DNA from: Monomorium pharaonis
Taxonomy: Eukaryota > Arthropoda > Insecta > Hymenoptera > Formicidae
Reading direction: 5' to 3'
Length of the DNA: 64,000 bases
NCBI RefSeq assembly: GCF_013373865.1
Contig: NC_050467.1
Coordinates: forward strand, 39,417,132-39,481,131
The number at the start of each line of letters is the position of its first letter. Position 1 is the first letter of the stretch. Made by a program: the position numbers and the translations under genes. The notes beneath the pieces are model-generated. The model did no database searches. It was not told the origin of the DNA and saw only the letters and a program-made list of their open reading frames with translations. Shown one piece after another: positions 1 through 10,660 of this stretch.

Positions 1-1060
1 TCACGGTTGATGGCGATATTACGGCCGGAGTATAATACGTCTACGCGGCACCTGCAATTAACGCGCGCGGCATTGTTGCACATCGATGGACGTAAATAAA
101 CGCGGTAGTATACATATGTAAACGTTTCTCGTTATGGCCTACTCGTGGAAGCTTGCGCACGTGTAATTGCCACCGTACACATCGTTCGTTAAACACAATT
201 CAACGATGGCAAATTGTCTTCTCGGTTCCTTCTTTATATTTTCACGATTGCGATAATGAATTTTCCTCGTAGAGAGAAAGTATTCAACGGACAATTACAT
301 GGAAATGTATTCTTATCAAGATTACGGTTTCATTAATTTCGTTAAAATGGAGAAAAAAGTGCAGACATCTGAATACTTATTATCTCATAAACATTTTACA
401 AGTATTGACTAAATTGCAAACTAAAAAATTGTACATCTTTTTAAAAGAAACAAGACTCTCCTTTCTCGTCTAAAACGTATCTTGTGAACTAAAGATTAAA
501 TGACATCAACATTTATATACATGGACATAACTACTATTTTCCTATCTACTGTTATGTATCCTATCGTGCCAGTCAATAGCTTTAATCGGACGGAGGATAC
601 CGTTTATCGCGTTATCGTGCCAGCACCGGTCGACCTAAACAGCGTTTCAACCTGCAATTTTCCGTGAATACACCATTGACCAGCGACCGCGCGAAAATAC
701 CCGGGTTATAAAATCCACGACAAGCAATCCGCTGGCTGAAGCTTTGCCGACAATCAAATTTTGCAGCGAGGATCACGACGAGTTGATAGGGTTGATTAAA
801 TCAACAGATCGAAACTTTAAGGCGGGCCGTGATCATTTAATTTCACCGAACCGGAAAGGTTCTCAGGTGGACCTAGTAGCGCTTGTAACACCGCCAGCGC
901 TGTCGATAAAAAGTTCTTTCCAAAGGCAGACTGGAGGAAAGTGGGCAAAAGAGCAAAGAACGAGAACGCATCCACCGAATCACAAATGAGTTACAAGACT
1001 CGATTAAGCATCTTCTAGATGCATTATTAAGGGGCGGAAGAGCAAAGCAGGGAGTTAGAG
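1..1060. other. non-genic stretch, nothing recognised
   Basis: Mixed-composition DNA with no open frame that reads like a protein. A TATA-like element (TATAAAA, 707-713) sits in a GC-rich context, but I see no convincing initiator or transcript structure after it. I regard it as non-coding. Confidence 0.5.
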
Positions 1061-1064
1061 GGAA

Positions 1065-1097
<33 letters not shown>

Positions 1098-1370
1098 AGG
1101 CAAGAGTGTAGCTGAGTTAGCGAGAGGCAACTAATGGGTTGTAACTAGTGTGTGCAGCGGATTATATCTTCTCGGTCAAGCCGGTACAAGCCACTATACG
1201 TAGAAACCTCTAGTGGATGGGTGTGAGAAAGATGGAGAATACAACAAGAGATGATGAGAGTGGCGAGCCGTTAGATAGATAGATAGAGATGGAGAGAAAT
1301 AGAGAAAGATAGAGGAGAAGGAGGGGGTGCGCAAATGGGGTGTGGGAGAGAAAGGGCGGGGAGAGAGGCT
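1061..1370. repeat. purine-rich block with (GA)n and (GATA)n
   Basis: The plus strand is almost entirely purine. It holds an uninterrupted (AG)n run at about 1065-1087, a four-copy GATA repeat at about 1272-1287, and further GA/GGA-rich sequence to about 1370. It is simple-sequence DNA. Such tracts can bind GAGA-type factors in insects, but nothing here proves it. Confidence 0.85.
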
Positions 1371-1384
1371 TAACTCGGGACTTT

Positions 1385-1415
1385 ATGAATGCCCGACTGC
1401 AGCGGAGGAGTTCAG
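1385..1415 (+). other. possible 3' part of a first exon, with a strong splice donor
   Basis: An ATG at 1385 opens ten codons that run into a near-consensus donor, TTCAG/GTAAGATA, with the exon ending at 1415. The purine-rich block lies just upstream. The exon would end in phase 1. No acceptor pairs with it convincingly, though the exon-like segment at 8112 has the right strand. Donors of this quality occur by chance every few kilobases, so this is only a candidate. Confidence 0.15.
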
Positions 1416-2440
1416 GTAAGATAAGGGCTTTCTACACCCTCTTCATCCCACCGCCTCAGGGCTACCGTGTCTATGCCTCTCTCTTCGTCTCGTCGAAAAC
1501 GCTACATCACCACCAAATCCGGGCAACGGTTTCCCGGGCACGCAGCTACTCCCTCGCTTATACTCACGTTCCGATCGCTTAACGCCAGATTTCGCAACTT
1601 CTGCCATGAGACAGAAGCCTCATTAATATTCGAACGGCGATCTTTCATCGTACCGATGTTACTACGATCTCGATATAATGCGAAGTTCCGACATTATCGT
1701 CATCAAAAGCGGTCCTTCAAATGCACAACATGCTATCCGTTAATCGAGATCTTCTTCAACTAGACAAAGACTTGATTTCGATCTATTGGTTTAACTTTGT
1801 ATTATGTTTATTATTAGCAAGTGTGAAACACTATGAAATTAAATTTCCGCTGGATCAGATAACTTTTGCACAATATAAATAGTTTCATATTTTTTAAATA
1901 TGACAGAATTTATAATAAGAATTTATATATACATAAATTATATAAAATTTGTCATGAATATTTTAAATTTTAAATGGAAGTTAAGAGAACAAATTAATAT
2001 AAATCATTTCCATATAAAATCTTCAATATAAGAATCTCTTGCGCCCGATTACACCTTGCTACCCATCGATGGAAAGGAGGTCACGATAAAAACGTGGATC
2101 GAAGTTTAGAAACTTAAAACGCATTGTAATATCGCGCGATTTGAATCAGTGCTACAGGCGACGAACTTAGCAGAGAACTGGCAGAATAGCTCATCGACCG
2201 CCCGATACGTCTCATTTCGCGCGAGAGTACCTATAACCTGGGCGATAGGTCAGCTCGCGAAGGAAAAGAGCGCGCGAATGCTTCTAGAGGAAAGGCAGGA
2301 TTTCAATTTCATGGCGAGCAAGGAGCCCATTGGAGCCTTATTCCGGCGTATAAACATAAACGGCGCAAAACGATAAAAGTCGCTTGTGCCGTGTACGGAG
2401 CGCCGCGAGCATGAGGGAGAAACGGTCGGAAGGAGGTCGA
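1416..2440. other. non-genic stretch
   Basis: A moderately GC-rich part (to about 1770) grades into AT-rich DNA (1770-2040) and back. Open frames are short and show no recognisable domain. Nothing supportable is seen. Confidence 0.5.
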
Positions 2441-2482
2441 AGAAGAGAGAAAGAGAGAGAGAGTGAGAGTGAGTGAGTGACT
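2441..2482. repeat. (GA)n microsatellite
   Basis: GA repeat with GTGA interruptions at its 3' end. It lies about 310 bp before the (CT)n tract at 2792-2860, so the two tracts are inverted complements on one strand. Confidence 0.9.
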
Positions 2483-2790
2483 GAACAGGGTGGAAAAGGG
2501 GAGCGGCGTAGAAGAGTGTCAGCGGCCTGGCAGGTGTGAGGAAAAAGGAGTGCCCGCGTTAGAAGGAGCGAGAGTCACTGAGAGAAAGGGGATCCGTCGG
2601 GGTGGATTCGCGAGCGAAATATATTTCCCGAGCGGGACACGAATTACCGTGGAAACGAGAAAAATAATGAAACTCGTTCTGAAATCTGTTAAAGTGAATA
2701 TTATTTAAATCTGCCGGCGTAACCGGGATATCGCGTGAACGATTACGCCTGCGACGAGAGAACACGTCGGTAGGCGACTAACTACCGTAT

Positions 2791-2791
<1 letters not shown>
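2483..2791. other. GC-rich spacer, no gene seen
   Basis: The short overlapping open frames on both strands are low in complexity and have no recognisable domain. The segment separates the inverted GA and CT tracts. Confidence 0.4.
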
Positions 2792-2854
<63 letters not shown>

Positions 2855-2860
2855 TCTCTC
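2792..2860. repeat. (CT)n microsatellite, the longest in the window
   Basis: About 69 bp of nearly pure CT repeat, with a few TTT interruptions at the 3' end. On the minus strand this is a long (GA)n tract located just downstream of the candidate donor at 3021. Confidence 0.95.
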
Positions 2861-3020
2861 GTCGTTAACATCGTTAGGTGTTCACACAGTGTGTTCTTCA
2901 CGGCACCACGGCACTAGTGATAGCGGTGACGCTACGATACCAATATTACCGTTCTGCTATTGGCGTTCGTGAAAACCACTACCGCGTGAATACCGTTACC
3001 GTCGTGGACTCCAAACTCAC

Positions 3021-3092
3021 CTCGTCGCGCCTCTGACTTCTAGCATCTAGCCGGCGGATAACCCCAAGCTTGTAGTATTATTTCTAGTATAT
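3021..3092 (-). other. possible minus-strand exon end, with a near-consensus donor
   Basis: On the minus strand the sequence reads ACGAG/GTGAGTTT, an almost ideal splice donor, with the last exon base at 3021. The upstream boundary is not visible, so the start given here is arbitrary. No coding frame is convincing. It could be an untranslated first exon on the minus strand or a chance motif. Confidence 0.15.
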
Positions 3093-3110
3093 GCGCGCGC
3101 GCGCGCGTGT
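3093..3110. repeat. (GC)n/(GT)n microsatellite
   Basis: About 15 bp of alternating GC followed by GTGT. Alternating purine-pyrimidine DNA of this kind can adopt Z-form. Confidence 0.85.
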
Positions 3111-3363
3111 GTTTTGCATTAATACACCGGTCGGCCACGTGTGTGCGTACCGCCGCCCACATATTCTGTCCTGTTTCCGCATGCCCGCTCCGCTCGCCTA
3201 TCTGCGTTCATGCGATGGTCACCGTACAATCGGCGGCCATAAAAAGCGATAGCGGCCGACGGAATATCTGCAAAACCGCTCCCGAGGCTCCTGCTTGCTT
3301 TTATTCGCTCATCCCCGACGCCGCCGGCCGCTTTCCCGATGATCCGGTTATCTACGTGCCGCT

Positions 3364-3447
3364 CGTCCGATATCAGCCAAGTATAAATGTGTCATTAGGA
3401 GAACACGTCCGATATCAGTCGAGTATAAATGTATCATTAAGAGAACT
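3364..3447 (+). repeat. 42-bp direct tandem duplication, two copies
   Basis: Copies at 3364-3405 and 3406-3447 begin CGTCCGATATCAG and differ at only a few positions. The period of 42 is a multiple of three, so the surrounding open frame is kept through both copies. The duplication is clearly visible. Its coding meaning is not established. Confidence 0.85.
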
Positions 3448-3854
3448 CATGCGCGGCAATTCACGAGTATGTGTCGGCGATTGCGCTATTTGCGTTAGCC
3501 GCGATCGTGCGTCGCGCGGCCGGCAACCTGATCCGATGTATACCTATATCCGGACGGACAAGTGATATCTTACCACATTCAATGATCGGTTTGGCGGCCC
3601 AGATTATGCAAAATCGAATTTCTGTATATAGTCGCCTAGCGAAATAAGAGATGGGAATCTGACGCTCATTCGAAATATAATCGAACGAAATATAGATATC
3701 CCGTTTTTGTCGGAAAACCGCAGATTTTATCGCGAATAAAAAAAGAGTAGACCGACGTGAAATCATGAAACGAACAAGATAATGAGAAAGCTAATTTTTC
3801 TTTCTGCCATTTCTAGACCAAAAAGTGTACATGAATATCATTTATTCTTATCAC

Positions 3855-3877
3855 TTATTATTATTATTATTATTATT
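3855..3877. repeat. (TTA)n microsatellite
   Basis: Seven to eight uninterrupted TTA units in an AT-rich spacer. Confidence 0.9.
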
Positions 3878-4325
3878 CACGAGAGAGAACGTTATTTTTT
3901 TAGAAACGTTTTAATGCGATTAAAGATAGCACTGGGATAATTGTGTCCGAGTAGAAAAATCCTCATTAATTTTGCACGTTTCTATCATAAATTTAGTTCG
4001 AGTGTCACACATTAAATGTGAAAGAGCAAAAGTTCATGCTAAAACGACACTAAAGATTTTGCAGGAACGATGACGGGTTAAAAATACGTCGACGCTCATA
4101 ACGATACTTCGGACATCGCTTGCGATATTATCTCTGGCACTCTCGGGAATTCCTTCTCGCCTCGGCGGGTGCCTTTTATGCCCGTAATATCGGGCGCGTG
4201 TTACGCGGTCCCGACGGCACCGTCGCAGATCGCCATTGGCCGATAACGATATTCTGTCAATGTTACGCGCGCATCGGGATGGGGGACCGAGGGTTGTCGT
4301 CATATGTGCGCTACGAAACAGAAGA

Positions 4326-4345
4326 CAGAGAGAGACGGAGAAAGG

Positions 4346-4377
<32 letters not shown>

Positions 4378-4384
4378 CAGAGAT
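4326..4384. repeat. (GA)n microsatellite
   Basis: A GA-rich tract of about 59 bp with an uninterrupted GA core at about 4356-4376, between two CpG-rich segments. Confidence 0.9.
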
Positions 4385-6325
4385 AGGGATAGATGGAGGG
4401 TAGGTCGAAATCTTGATCGCGTCACATCGTCGCTGCGTCGAAACGTCCGCTATACGACATGACAGTTATGCACCGGAGATGCCCGATGCCCTGTCATTAC
4501 GCGGGGATAAATCTTTCGGTGGGGCCCGCGAGGCTTCCAGATGTTCGTCGAGATCGCGTCACGGTTGGACGACTGCGGTGTCGAGCATGAAACGCGACAC
4601 GATGTCAAGCCGCGAGAGGAAGTGCGTTATCTGCGGACCGCTCTGCGCCGAATATCGGCTTGTTTGTGTTTATCCGCATACTCGACGTGTTGACGGTAAT
4701 ACAGGTGGAACGATCGGTTTGAACTAGGCGAAGTTTGCATTACCTAGGTTTACCCCGTATCCCGCTAGTGAACCGATTAGCCGCTGCGTTAGTAAGTCGA
4801 CGCGATTGTCTGACCAAGTGTCGCTATACATTTTTCAAAACAGTTTAAAATCTTTTGAAGAAAGAGAGAGTTAAGAAGAAAGAAATAAGAAAGAAAAATA
4901 TCAGGTAATGACAAAATAGGAAATCAAAAGGCCAAAAAAGTAAAAAGGAGCTAAATAACGCGTGCAAATCGTGTGATTGTGGTATCTAGTATATTAAAAA
5001 ATTGATTTAAATATATTCATGAATTTTTGTCACGTATCTGCGTTTGATTATGTTCGTAATTTCATTGCAGAGTATTTAATATAATATATTGATATATCAC
5101 TTAATCAACTTTCTGGACACGCGTCCAGATATTTCTTGAGTAATTTCTTTTCGTATAATACTCATTCCACGTAGCAGTACAAATCATTCTTAAAAAATAT
5201 ATATCTCTAGTATGAAATAATATTTGGCCGTCCTACGATGTGCGTGACGGTCGTACCGGCACGAAAAAAATCTAAGCTATGGCAAGACCATCCGGTAACA
5301 CCAGTTACGATCCTAGCAGGCAATTTAGAATGGTGTGGACACGTCCGCCATAACCGTACCGGATGTGTCTGGACATATGGTATGCGCACGATTAAACTAG
5401 GGTGACCAGACCTTCCTCAGTCAATCCTGAGTAAGAGTTTTCTCATTTCCTGTCCCCTGTATATCGCTAATATTTTCGCAAAGAGCACCGTGACATGGGT
5501 AGACGGTAAATGACATCGTGTCGTAATCTTACTTTATAATCGATTTGTAAATTGTTTTTTAGTTTTTTCTCAATTACCCTACATACAATCTGCTATTCTA
5601 ACATTTGTATTTCGATTGTTATTCTTATCCATTTTTTACCTATTTGTTACGTTTAATTAGAAATCTTAATTTTCAAGAGTTTTCCCTCAAGTCGGTCAAT
5701 TAACCGACGTTAATTTATTACAATGAGTTTCTCCAGTTTATTTTAGAACAAATAGAGAGATAGGTACAAATAAAATCGAAGGAAATTTTGAGGTACTTAT
5801 GTTCACGCCAAGGTGGTTTACCACGGAAGAATGAGCGGAAATGAAATTACTTTGCAAATATTCATTGAGAACACGCATTTCAAGACCCATTTTAAAATCT
5901 ATTTTCCACCTCGTAACGCAAAATCCGACAAGTTACAAGCTTGTGCTTTCGGGTCAAATGCAGCCCGAGAAATCGCCGCCGCGCAGCGAAATTATATAAC
6001 CGCCATTATTTCCTTCATTATTACAGTTTGCCGGTAAATGTCTGCTGCAAGTAGAGTTGTGCGTTATTATTACTCTTTAACAATATCAAAAGAAACAGTT
6101 TCGTCCAACAACCGTGATGTTTCTGTTTGTTCGTAAGCTATATAAAAAGTACGATGCACGAAACCAATTACGTAGAGTTGAGGTTTATTTGAAATGCCGT
6201 TCCACCTACTTCACACGTATCTTTAAGAGAACTTGGCCGATACACGTATTCCTTTTACAATTACATGGTGTGATTTGCTCATTTCACCATACAAAAGCCG
6301 CGCTCTTCTCGAAAAAGTAATTTAC
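4385..6325. other. CpG-rich island, then AT-rich spacer
   Basis: 4385-4740 is GC-rich with an open frame of about 100 codons that matches nothing I know. 4800-5200 and 5540-5800 are AT-rich. A small GC-rich pocket at about 5220-5400 stands out from its AT-rich flanks, with no recognisable product on either strand. I see no gene. Confidence 0.45.
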
Positions 6326-6344
6326 AAAAAAAAAAAAAAAAAAA
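6326..6344 (+). repeat. poly(A) tract, 19 A
   Basis: A run of 19 A in unique-looking sequence. It could be the tail of an old retroposed copy, but there is no clear target-site duplication or recognisable body upstream, so it is listed only as a homopolymer. Confidence 0.85.
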
Positions 6345-7296
6345 GAGCACGATGAATTGGATAGCGGGCGAATTACCTTCGTAAATTCAAACATCGAGAG
6401 CTGTGGTGAACGAGAACAAGGGCGAAAACGAGTTTCTGTCCTCTCGCAACTGTTCTACAATTCCGCGCGAATGTCATCGTCGGCGTTGAAGGAACGGCGA
6501 ATAGCCTAGGTGAAAGAATCGCGATTATTCGCATGTTCATTAAAACGCAAACGAATTCCATGCGTCCTCCGTGCCGGCCAACCCGAACAGTTCCGTCATT
6601 GTGTCTCCGTTTCTTTTTCTCTTTCTCTCTTCTTCGTTACACGTCGCACCGTATCGGACGAATTCCGTGTAAACGATTACGTGCCACTCTCGTGGAACCG
6701 GCGTTGGCGTAGCTTCTGTGTCGCCCGGCCGGACTCGCAAACCGACAGTTACGGTTGTTCTTTGCACCGCAATCGCTCGGTCTTGCGAAGGACCACCACC
6801 CCGGGTGTTGCAGCGACTTCTTTCCCCGCCCCTCGGCTTTTCCAGCCTCTCCTCGTTTGTCACACGCACCGCACGACGCCACAATATAACTTCGTTTCAT
6901 TTGCAACCGCATCCATTAATACCGTCCGTTGGCGTGGCCTGTAACTCTTCCGTGCCGTGCAAGAAAATCGATGTCCATCGACTGTGCCGTCTCGCTGCCA
7001 CGTTTTTTTCCTCCCCCGACCTCTAGTGAAACCGAGCGAATAAATTAGAATCTTGAATGGAACTCACGATCGGCAAGGAGAAATATGTACCTTTCAATCG
7101 GAACGTATATATTCGACATTTCTTATGTATATAAGCGATCGCACCTGCTAAATATATAATTTGTTTCTTTCGTCGCGTTGTAAATTTATTTTACATAACA
7201 ATGAATCATTTTAGTTTCTATTTTTTACAGCATTATTTAGTGTCGTATTTAATGATTGTGACAAAAATGATGGTTTATATAATCTATTTCCTAATC

Positions 7297-7299
<3 letters not shown>
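6345..7299. other. GC-rich island, no recognised gene
   Basis: 6500-7030 is GC-rich and open in several overlapping frames on both strands, which is the pattern of a stop-poor island and not of one real gene. It includes the first copy of the diverged duplication described separately. 7030-7299 is AT-rich. Confidence 0.45.
6865..6985 (+). repeat. diverged direct duplication, copy 1
   Basis: The core at 6890-6924 matches 7540-7574 at 34 of 35 positions. Similarity continues weakly on both sides, including a shared AAAATCGATG near the 3' edge. The two copies are about 650 bp apart. Both lie in open frames that translate the core in the same phase (SFHLQPxPLIP). Confidence 0.75.
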
Positions 7300-7333
<34 letters not shown>

Positions 7334-7336
7334 ACA
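7300..7336. repeat. (CA)n microsatellite
   Basis: About 14 uninterrupted CA units, then TA and three more CA units. Confidence 0.95.
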
Positions 7337-7499
7337 TGCGCGTGCAAGTGTAGTAATTTAGAAATTTTTGTAATTCCGAGACAATACACCCCCTATTATG
7401 CGTGCGGTTGGAGATTTTGTCACGATTTTATGTCTGATCGACAGCGGTGTTCAAACGTTTTGTTTTCTGTTTCTGTCTCATGCACCTTCGCCTTCTTCA

Positions 7500-7622
7500 A
7501 CGCCATTTATCACACCTATCGTACGGGACCGCGATAGAGCTTCGTTTCATTTGCAACCGCGTCCATTAATACCGCACACATTGTTTTCTGCCGTTTCTCG
7601 TGCGCACGCAAAAATCGATGTT
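7500..7622 (+). repeat. diverged direct duplication, copy 2
   Basis: Second copy of the segment at 6865-6985. The 35-bp core at 7540-7574 has one mismatch, and the flanks have diverged more. The CA microsatellite and AT-rich DNA separate the copies, so this is not a simple tandem array. Confidence 0.75.
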
Positions 7623-8111
7623 TGCTGACCTCTCTCGCGCGGTGTACAATGGGTTATGCTTTAATGATGTAAAAATACGCGTAAAAATATGCTACACTTC
7701 CTTCTCTGTGTGTCAATGAGAAACTGCTTGACAGATTTCGAATCAATTTTTTTCCTCAGCAAAACTTTGATGAGAAACTATCATATGCCGCAACTTCTTA
7801 ATTTTAAAGATTAAATATCTTGGCACACAAACAAACTTTAAATTAAATTTTTATAAAGTAAAATCCAGTTCCAATTAACCGAAAGATAAAATTGGTTTAT
7901 GTTTTCACTGTTGAGAAACTCAATTTGTCAAAACTTTTAATATTTTACATTACATATTTCTTTATTGTTTACTATTCCATTTTGCGCTGCAAAATGTTGT
8001 CTTCAATTTTATTAAAAAGTAATTAGAAAAAAATTCATGTTTGATAAAGCTTATAATCAAACGAAGGGATTGTGTGCAGAACGGTTAATTACTCTTCTGT
8101 TATTATTTCAG
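7623..8111. other. AT-rich spacer
   Basis: AT-rich DNA with no usable open frame. It ends in a pyrimidine-rich stretch (about 8090-8109) that looks like the 3' end of an intron on the plus strand. Confidence 0.4.
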
Positions 8112-8252
8112 AGCATCGTTTCGGGCTTCGAAAAAGTTGCGATGAGTAGGAGCATTACGCAATACGGTAATACAATTTGAAGATTAATGATCATCTTTGG
8201 GAGATTGCAAGAAAAAATACTTGATCATCCGCTGTCCACCGCATACTTCGTG
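8112..8252 (+). other. candidate internal exon, 5'UTR plus start codon or non-coding
   Basis: A good acceptor (pyrimidine-rich DNA ending TTATTTCAG at 8111) and a good donor (TTCGTG/GTAAGTAG, exon end 8252) bound 141 nt. All three frames contain a stop, so it cannot be a fully coding internal exon. An ATG at 8187 stays open for exactly 22 codons to the donor, in phase 0 (peptide begins MIIFGRLQEK). That fits a second exon carrying the end of a 5'UTR and a start codon, or an exon of a long non-coding RNA. I do not recognise the peptide. The paired signals are direct observations. Use as an exon is inference. Confidence 0.3.
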
Positions 8253-9660
8253 GTAAGTAGCAAGTTACTATCTGATTATACAATCTCCTTAATGATAGAA
8301 GTGTTGCAAGTTTGCGACTTCGTCGTCGTCTTACGATGCAGCTCCTTTAAAAATTCGTTTCCTAGTGCATTAAGACTGCCTACTAACTATTAACTTTTTT
8401 ACTATTCCTCCTATGATACTGTTGGGATATGTGTACGGTATGAATTAGTTACTTTGTTCGTTCTAACGTAAAAAAAAAAAATGTGTGCATTTTAGAGAGA
8501 AGCAATGGCACAACTGAGATTTTGCTTGGTTTCGTTGGGCAAAATTATTGCGAACGACGTACGAAACTCTCTGACAAATCTCCCGATTTCCTTTTTCTTC
8601 TAATCCGCGTGTCTCTCTCTCTTCTTCTCCGTTGTGCTAGAAAAAGATTACAGCCACGCGGAACCCGACGAAATATTCATACCTGCGTTGTGTCCGTACA
8701 ATGCAATTGGGCGCATTGTGAGATTGGCGCGTCATAATAACGCGCTATCCGATATTATTGTCGTTTTTTACACCCGTCGTCGTTTTATTGATTCCCGCCA
8801 ATCGTATGATTTATTGAGACGTGCGATGCGTTGTAAGATATGAATTTGAGTTAGTCGATTATTCTTGATGTAGAGACTAAGCTAAAAAATACTATATATG
8901 TTGTTACGACCGGCGCTTTATTGCGTTAAAGAAACAATCGATAAATTTGAGTAATACGCTATTTTGGATTTAATACATCGGCCGATGCCGTATGGAGTAA
9001 AACGATTATCTGATATCGTTTATCGAATATTCATCGAATTTATATTGCTTTTATAATGCTATTTTAACTGCACTCCATCTTTATGAATTAATGATATTAT
9101 AATTGTGCTTTCCTGTGAACACGTTAAGTGTCGCTGATCAAAGGTGCAATCGAATAAACGCTGTAATACGCATTATCCGTACGAATAAAAATTGTATGTA
9201 TTTCGGAAGTTAACTCTTTGAAAACTTATAATTTCTCCGTGTAAAATCAACGATCGCACGCGCTCGTTTACGCGAAAGCGTGCATCAGATCGTTTGCAAC
9301 ACTTTACGGTTTACAATTCGCGTTCGAGCGGACGGCCGTTCGCAAGTTTCATAAATAGATTACACTCGCGCATTGATCCGTCATTAAGGCCCAATGAGTA
9401 TTTAACGTTTCAAAGTATCGAAATGTATTTACGACGGGATTAATGCCAACCATTGCTAATCCCAATGTAATTACTGATAATACGAATCCGCTCATTTGTC
9501 ACGTTACGCTTAGCGAGATGCCTATCATGTATAACTGTATTCTCGAAATCTGTATCGCAGATACGAGTATTATATGACGAGAAATGTAATATTGTATGGG
9601 TATGTAGACGACACATTCGGTAAATCAAATGTCAAGACATTCCTCGTGTGCGTTATGTTA
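8253..9660. other. AT-rich spacer, possible minus donor at 8683
   Basis: Mostly AT-rich with a few CpG-rich pockets and no recognisable coding. On the minus strand ACGCAG/GTATGAAT (exon end about 8683) is a strong donor, but no acceptor or coding frame backs it. Confidence 0.4.
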
Positions 9661-9693
9661 CGCGCGCGTGTACGCGTGCGTGCGTGCGTGCAT
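9661..9693. repeat. (GC)n and (GTGC)n repeat
   Basis: Alternating CG then four units of GTGC, an alternating purine-pyrimidine tract. Confidence 0.85.
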
Positions 9694-9931
9694 TTGATTG
9701 CACAAGACTATACTGCCCATGTAAAAAAGAATGGGGTCACAAAATGGGATGCTAATATTGATTTAACTATTAAACTCTTGTATTCCGTTCGCTTGCCGAA
9801 CTTTTATACAGCGCATGTCACGCATTAGGTATGCACGCGCAATTTCGTTTATTCTATTTTCGTAGCTCATCCATATATTCCGTTGCCGGGAGACTTGTCA
9901 TGTCACGCAACGTTATTCGTCGATACCTTAT

Positions 9932-9951
9932 CGAGCGGATCGATCCGCTCG
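9932..9951. repeat. 20-bp perfect palindrome
   Basis: CGAGCGGATCGATCCGCTCG is its own reverse complement, centred on GATC. It could be a dimeric protein-binding site or a cruciform-forming element. Confidence 0.9.
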
Positions 9952-10121
9952 GGGAATGGACGTGTCGTGCGAGCTGCATTATGTAGAGCAGTCGGTGTCG
10001 TTTCGTTTCTCATCGCGGATTCGAGAAATTCCCGGCTGGTAACTATCGGGGGCGTACACGTCGATACGTAGACTTCACCGCCTCGTTGACTTTCTAAAAA
10101 CTTCCGCGATAAGAAAAAAAA

Positions 10122-10128
<7 letters not shown>

Positions 10129-10154
<26 letters not shown>
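10129..10154. repeat. (GA)n microsatellite
   Basis: Thirteen uninterrupted AG units. Confidence 0.95.
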
Positions 10155-10660
10155 TAAGAAAGGATGAAAAACGGAAAGGCAAGGGAGATCTCTGCGATGA
10201 AAGGCCGCCGTCAGCGAGTTTCCGGTGGGTTCGAAAAGTCGGTCGTTGCTTCGCACGTAAAACCGGTCGGACAGTTCGCGAATGCGAAATATCTTTGTAT
10301 ATAGGTATAGATATATACGTACACACGCGGAAGATGCAGGAGGAGAGATTGGGGGCTGAGGGATGAAAATATGGGCGGTCATCCCCTAAACCAAAGTAAC
10401 GACAGCCGACGGCGGCACCGTCCATACGTCTTCTCCTAAACCGGCCAATAAATCGAAGAAATCGATGGCTGATTGAATGGAGCGAAGTAGATTGCCGTAC
10501 ACTTTCTCGGTCTCTCTCCACCCATCTTTATCCTATCTGTTTCCTCTCTCGTTGCTAGGGTGTTGCTCTTCCCGTCTTCCCATCTTCACTCAATTCGTAA
10601 GTGCGTGAGTCGCTGCTAACCGAACTGTAGTGCTTAGCAGTTAAATGTCGTAGAAACTGC

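Larger units (their letters stand above)
3111..4325. other. GC-rich island followed by AT-rich DNA
   Basis: The segment to about 3570 is GC-rich and stays open for about 150 codons on the plus strand. That translation is rich in Cys, Arg and Pro and shows no family signature. The segment from 3780 to 4030 is AT-rich and includes a TTA repeat. No gene is supported. Confidence 0.45.
9694..10660. other. CpG-rich island with (GA)n tract
   Basis: GC-rich sequence at about 9880-10640 with open frames up to about 160 codons on the minus strand. Those frames run straight through the GA/CT tract as Ser-Leu repeats, so they are not credible genes. The island may be regulatory. Confidence 0.4.

Noticed and set aside
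5490..5510. Partial match to a miR-71 core (GACATGGGTAG)
   Set aside because: The seed region does not match and no hairpin partner is present.
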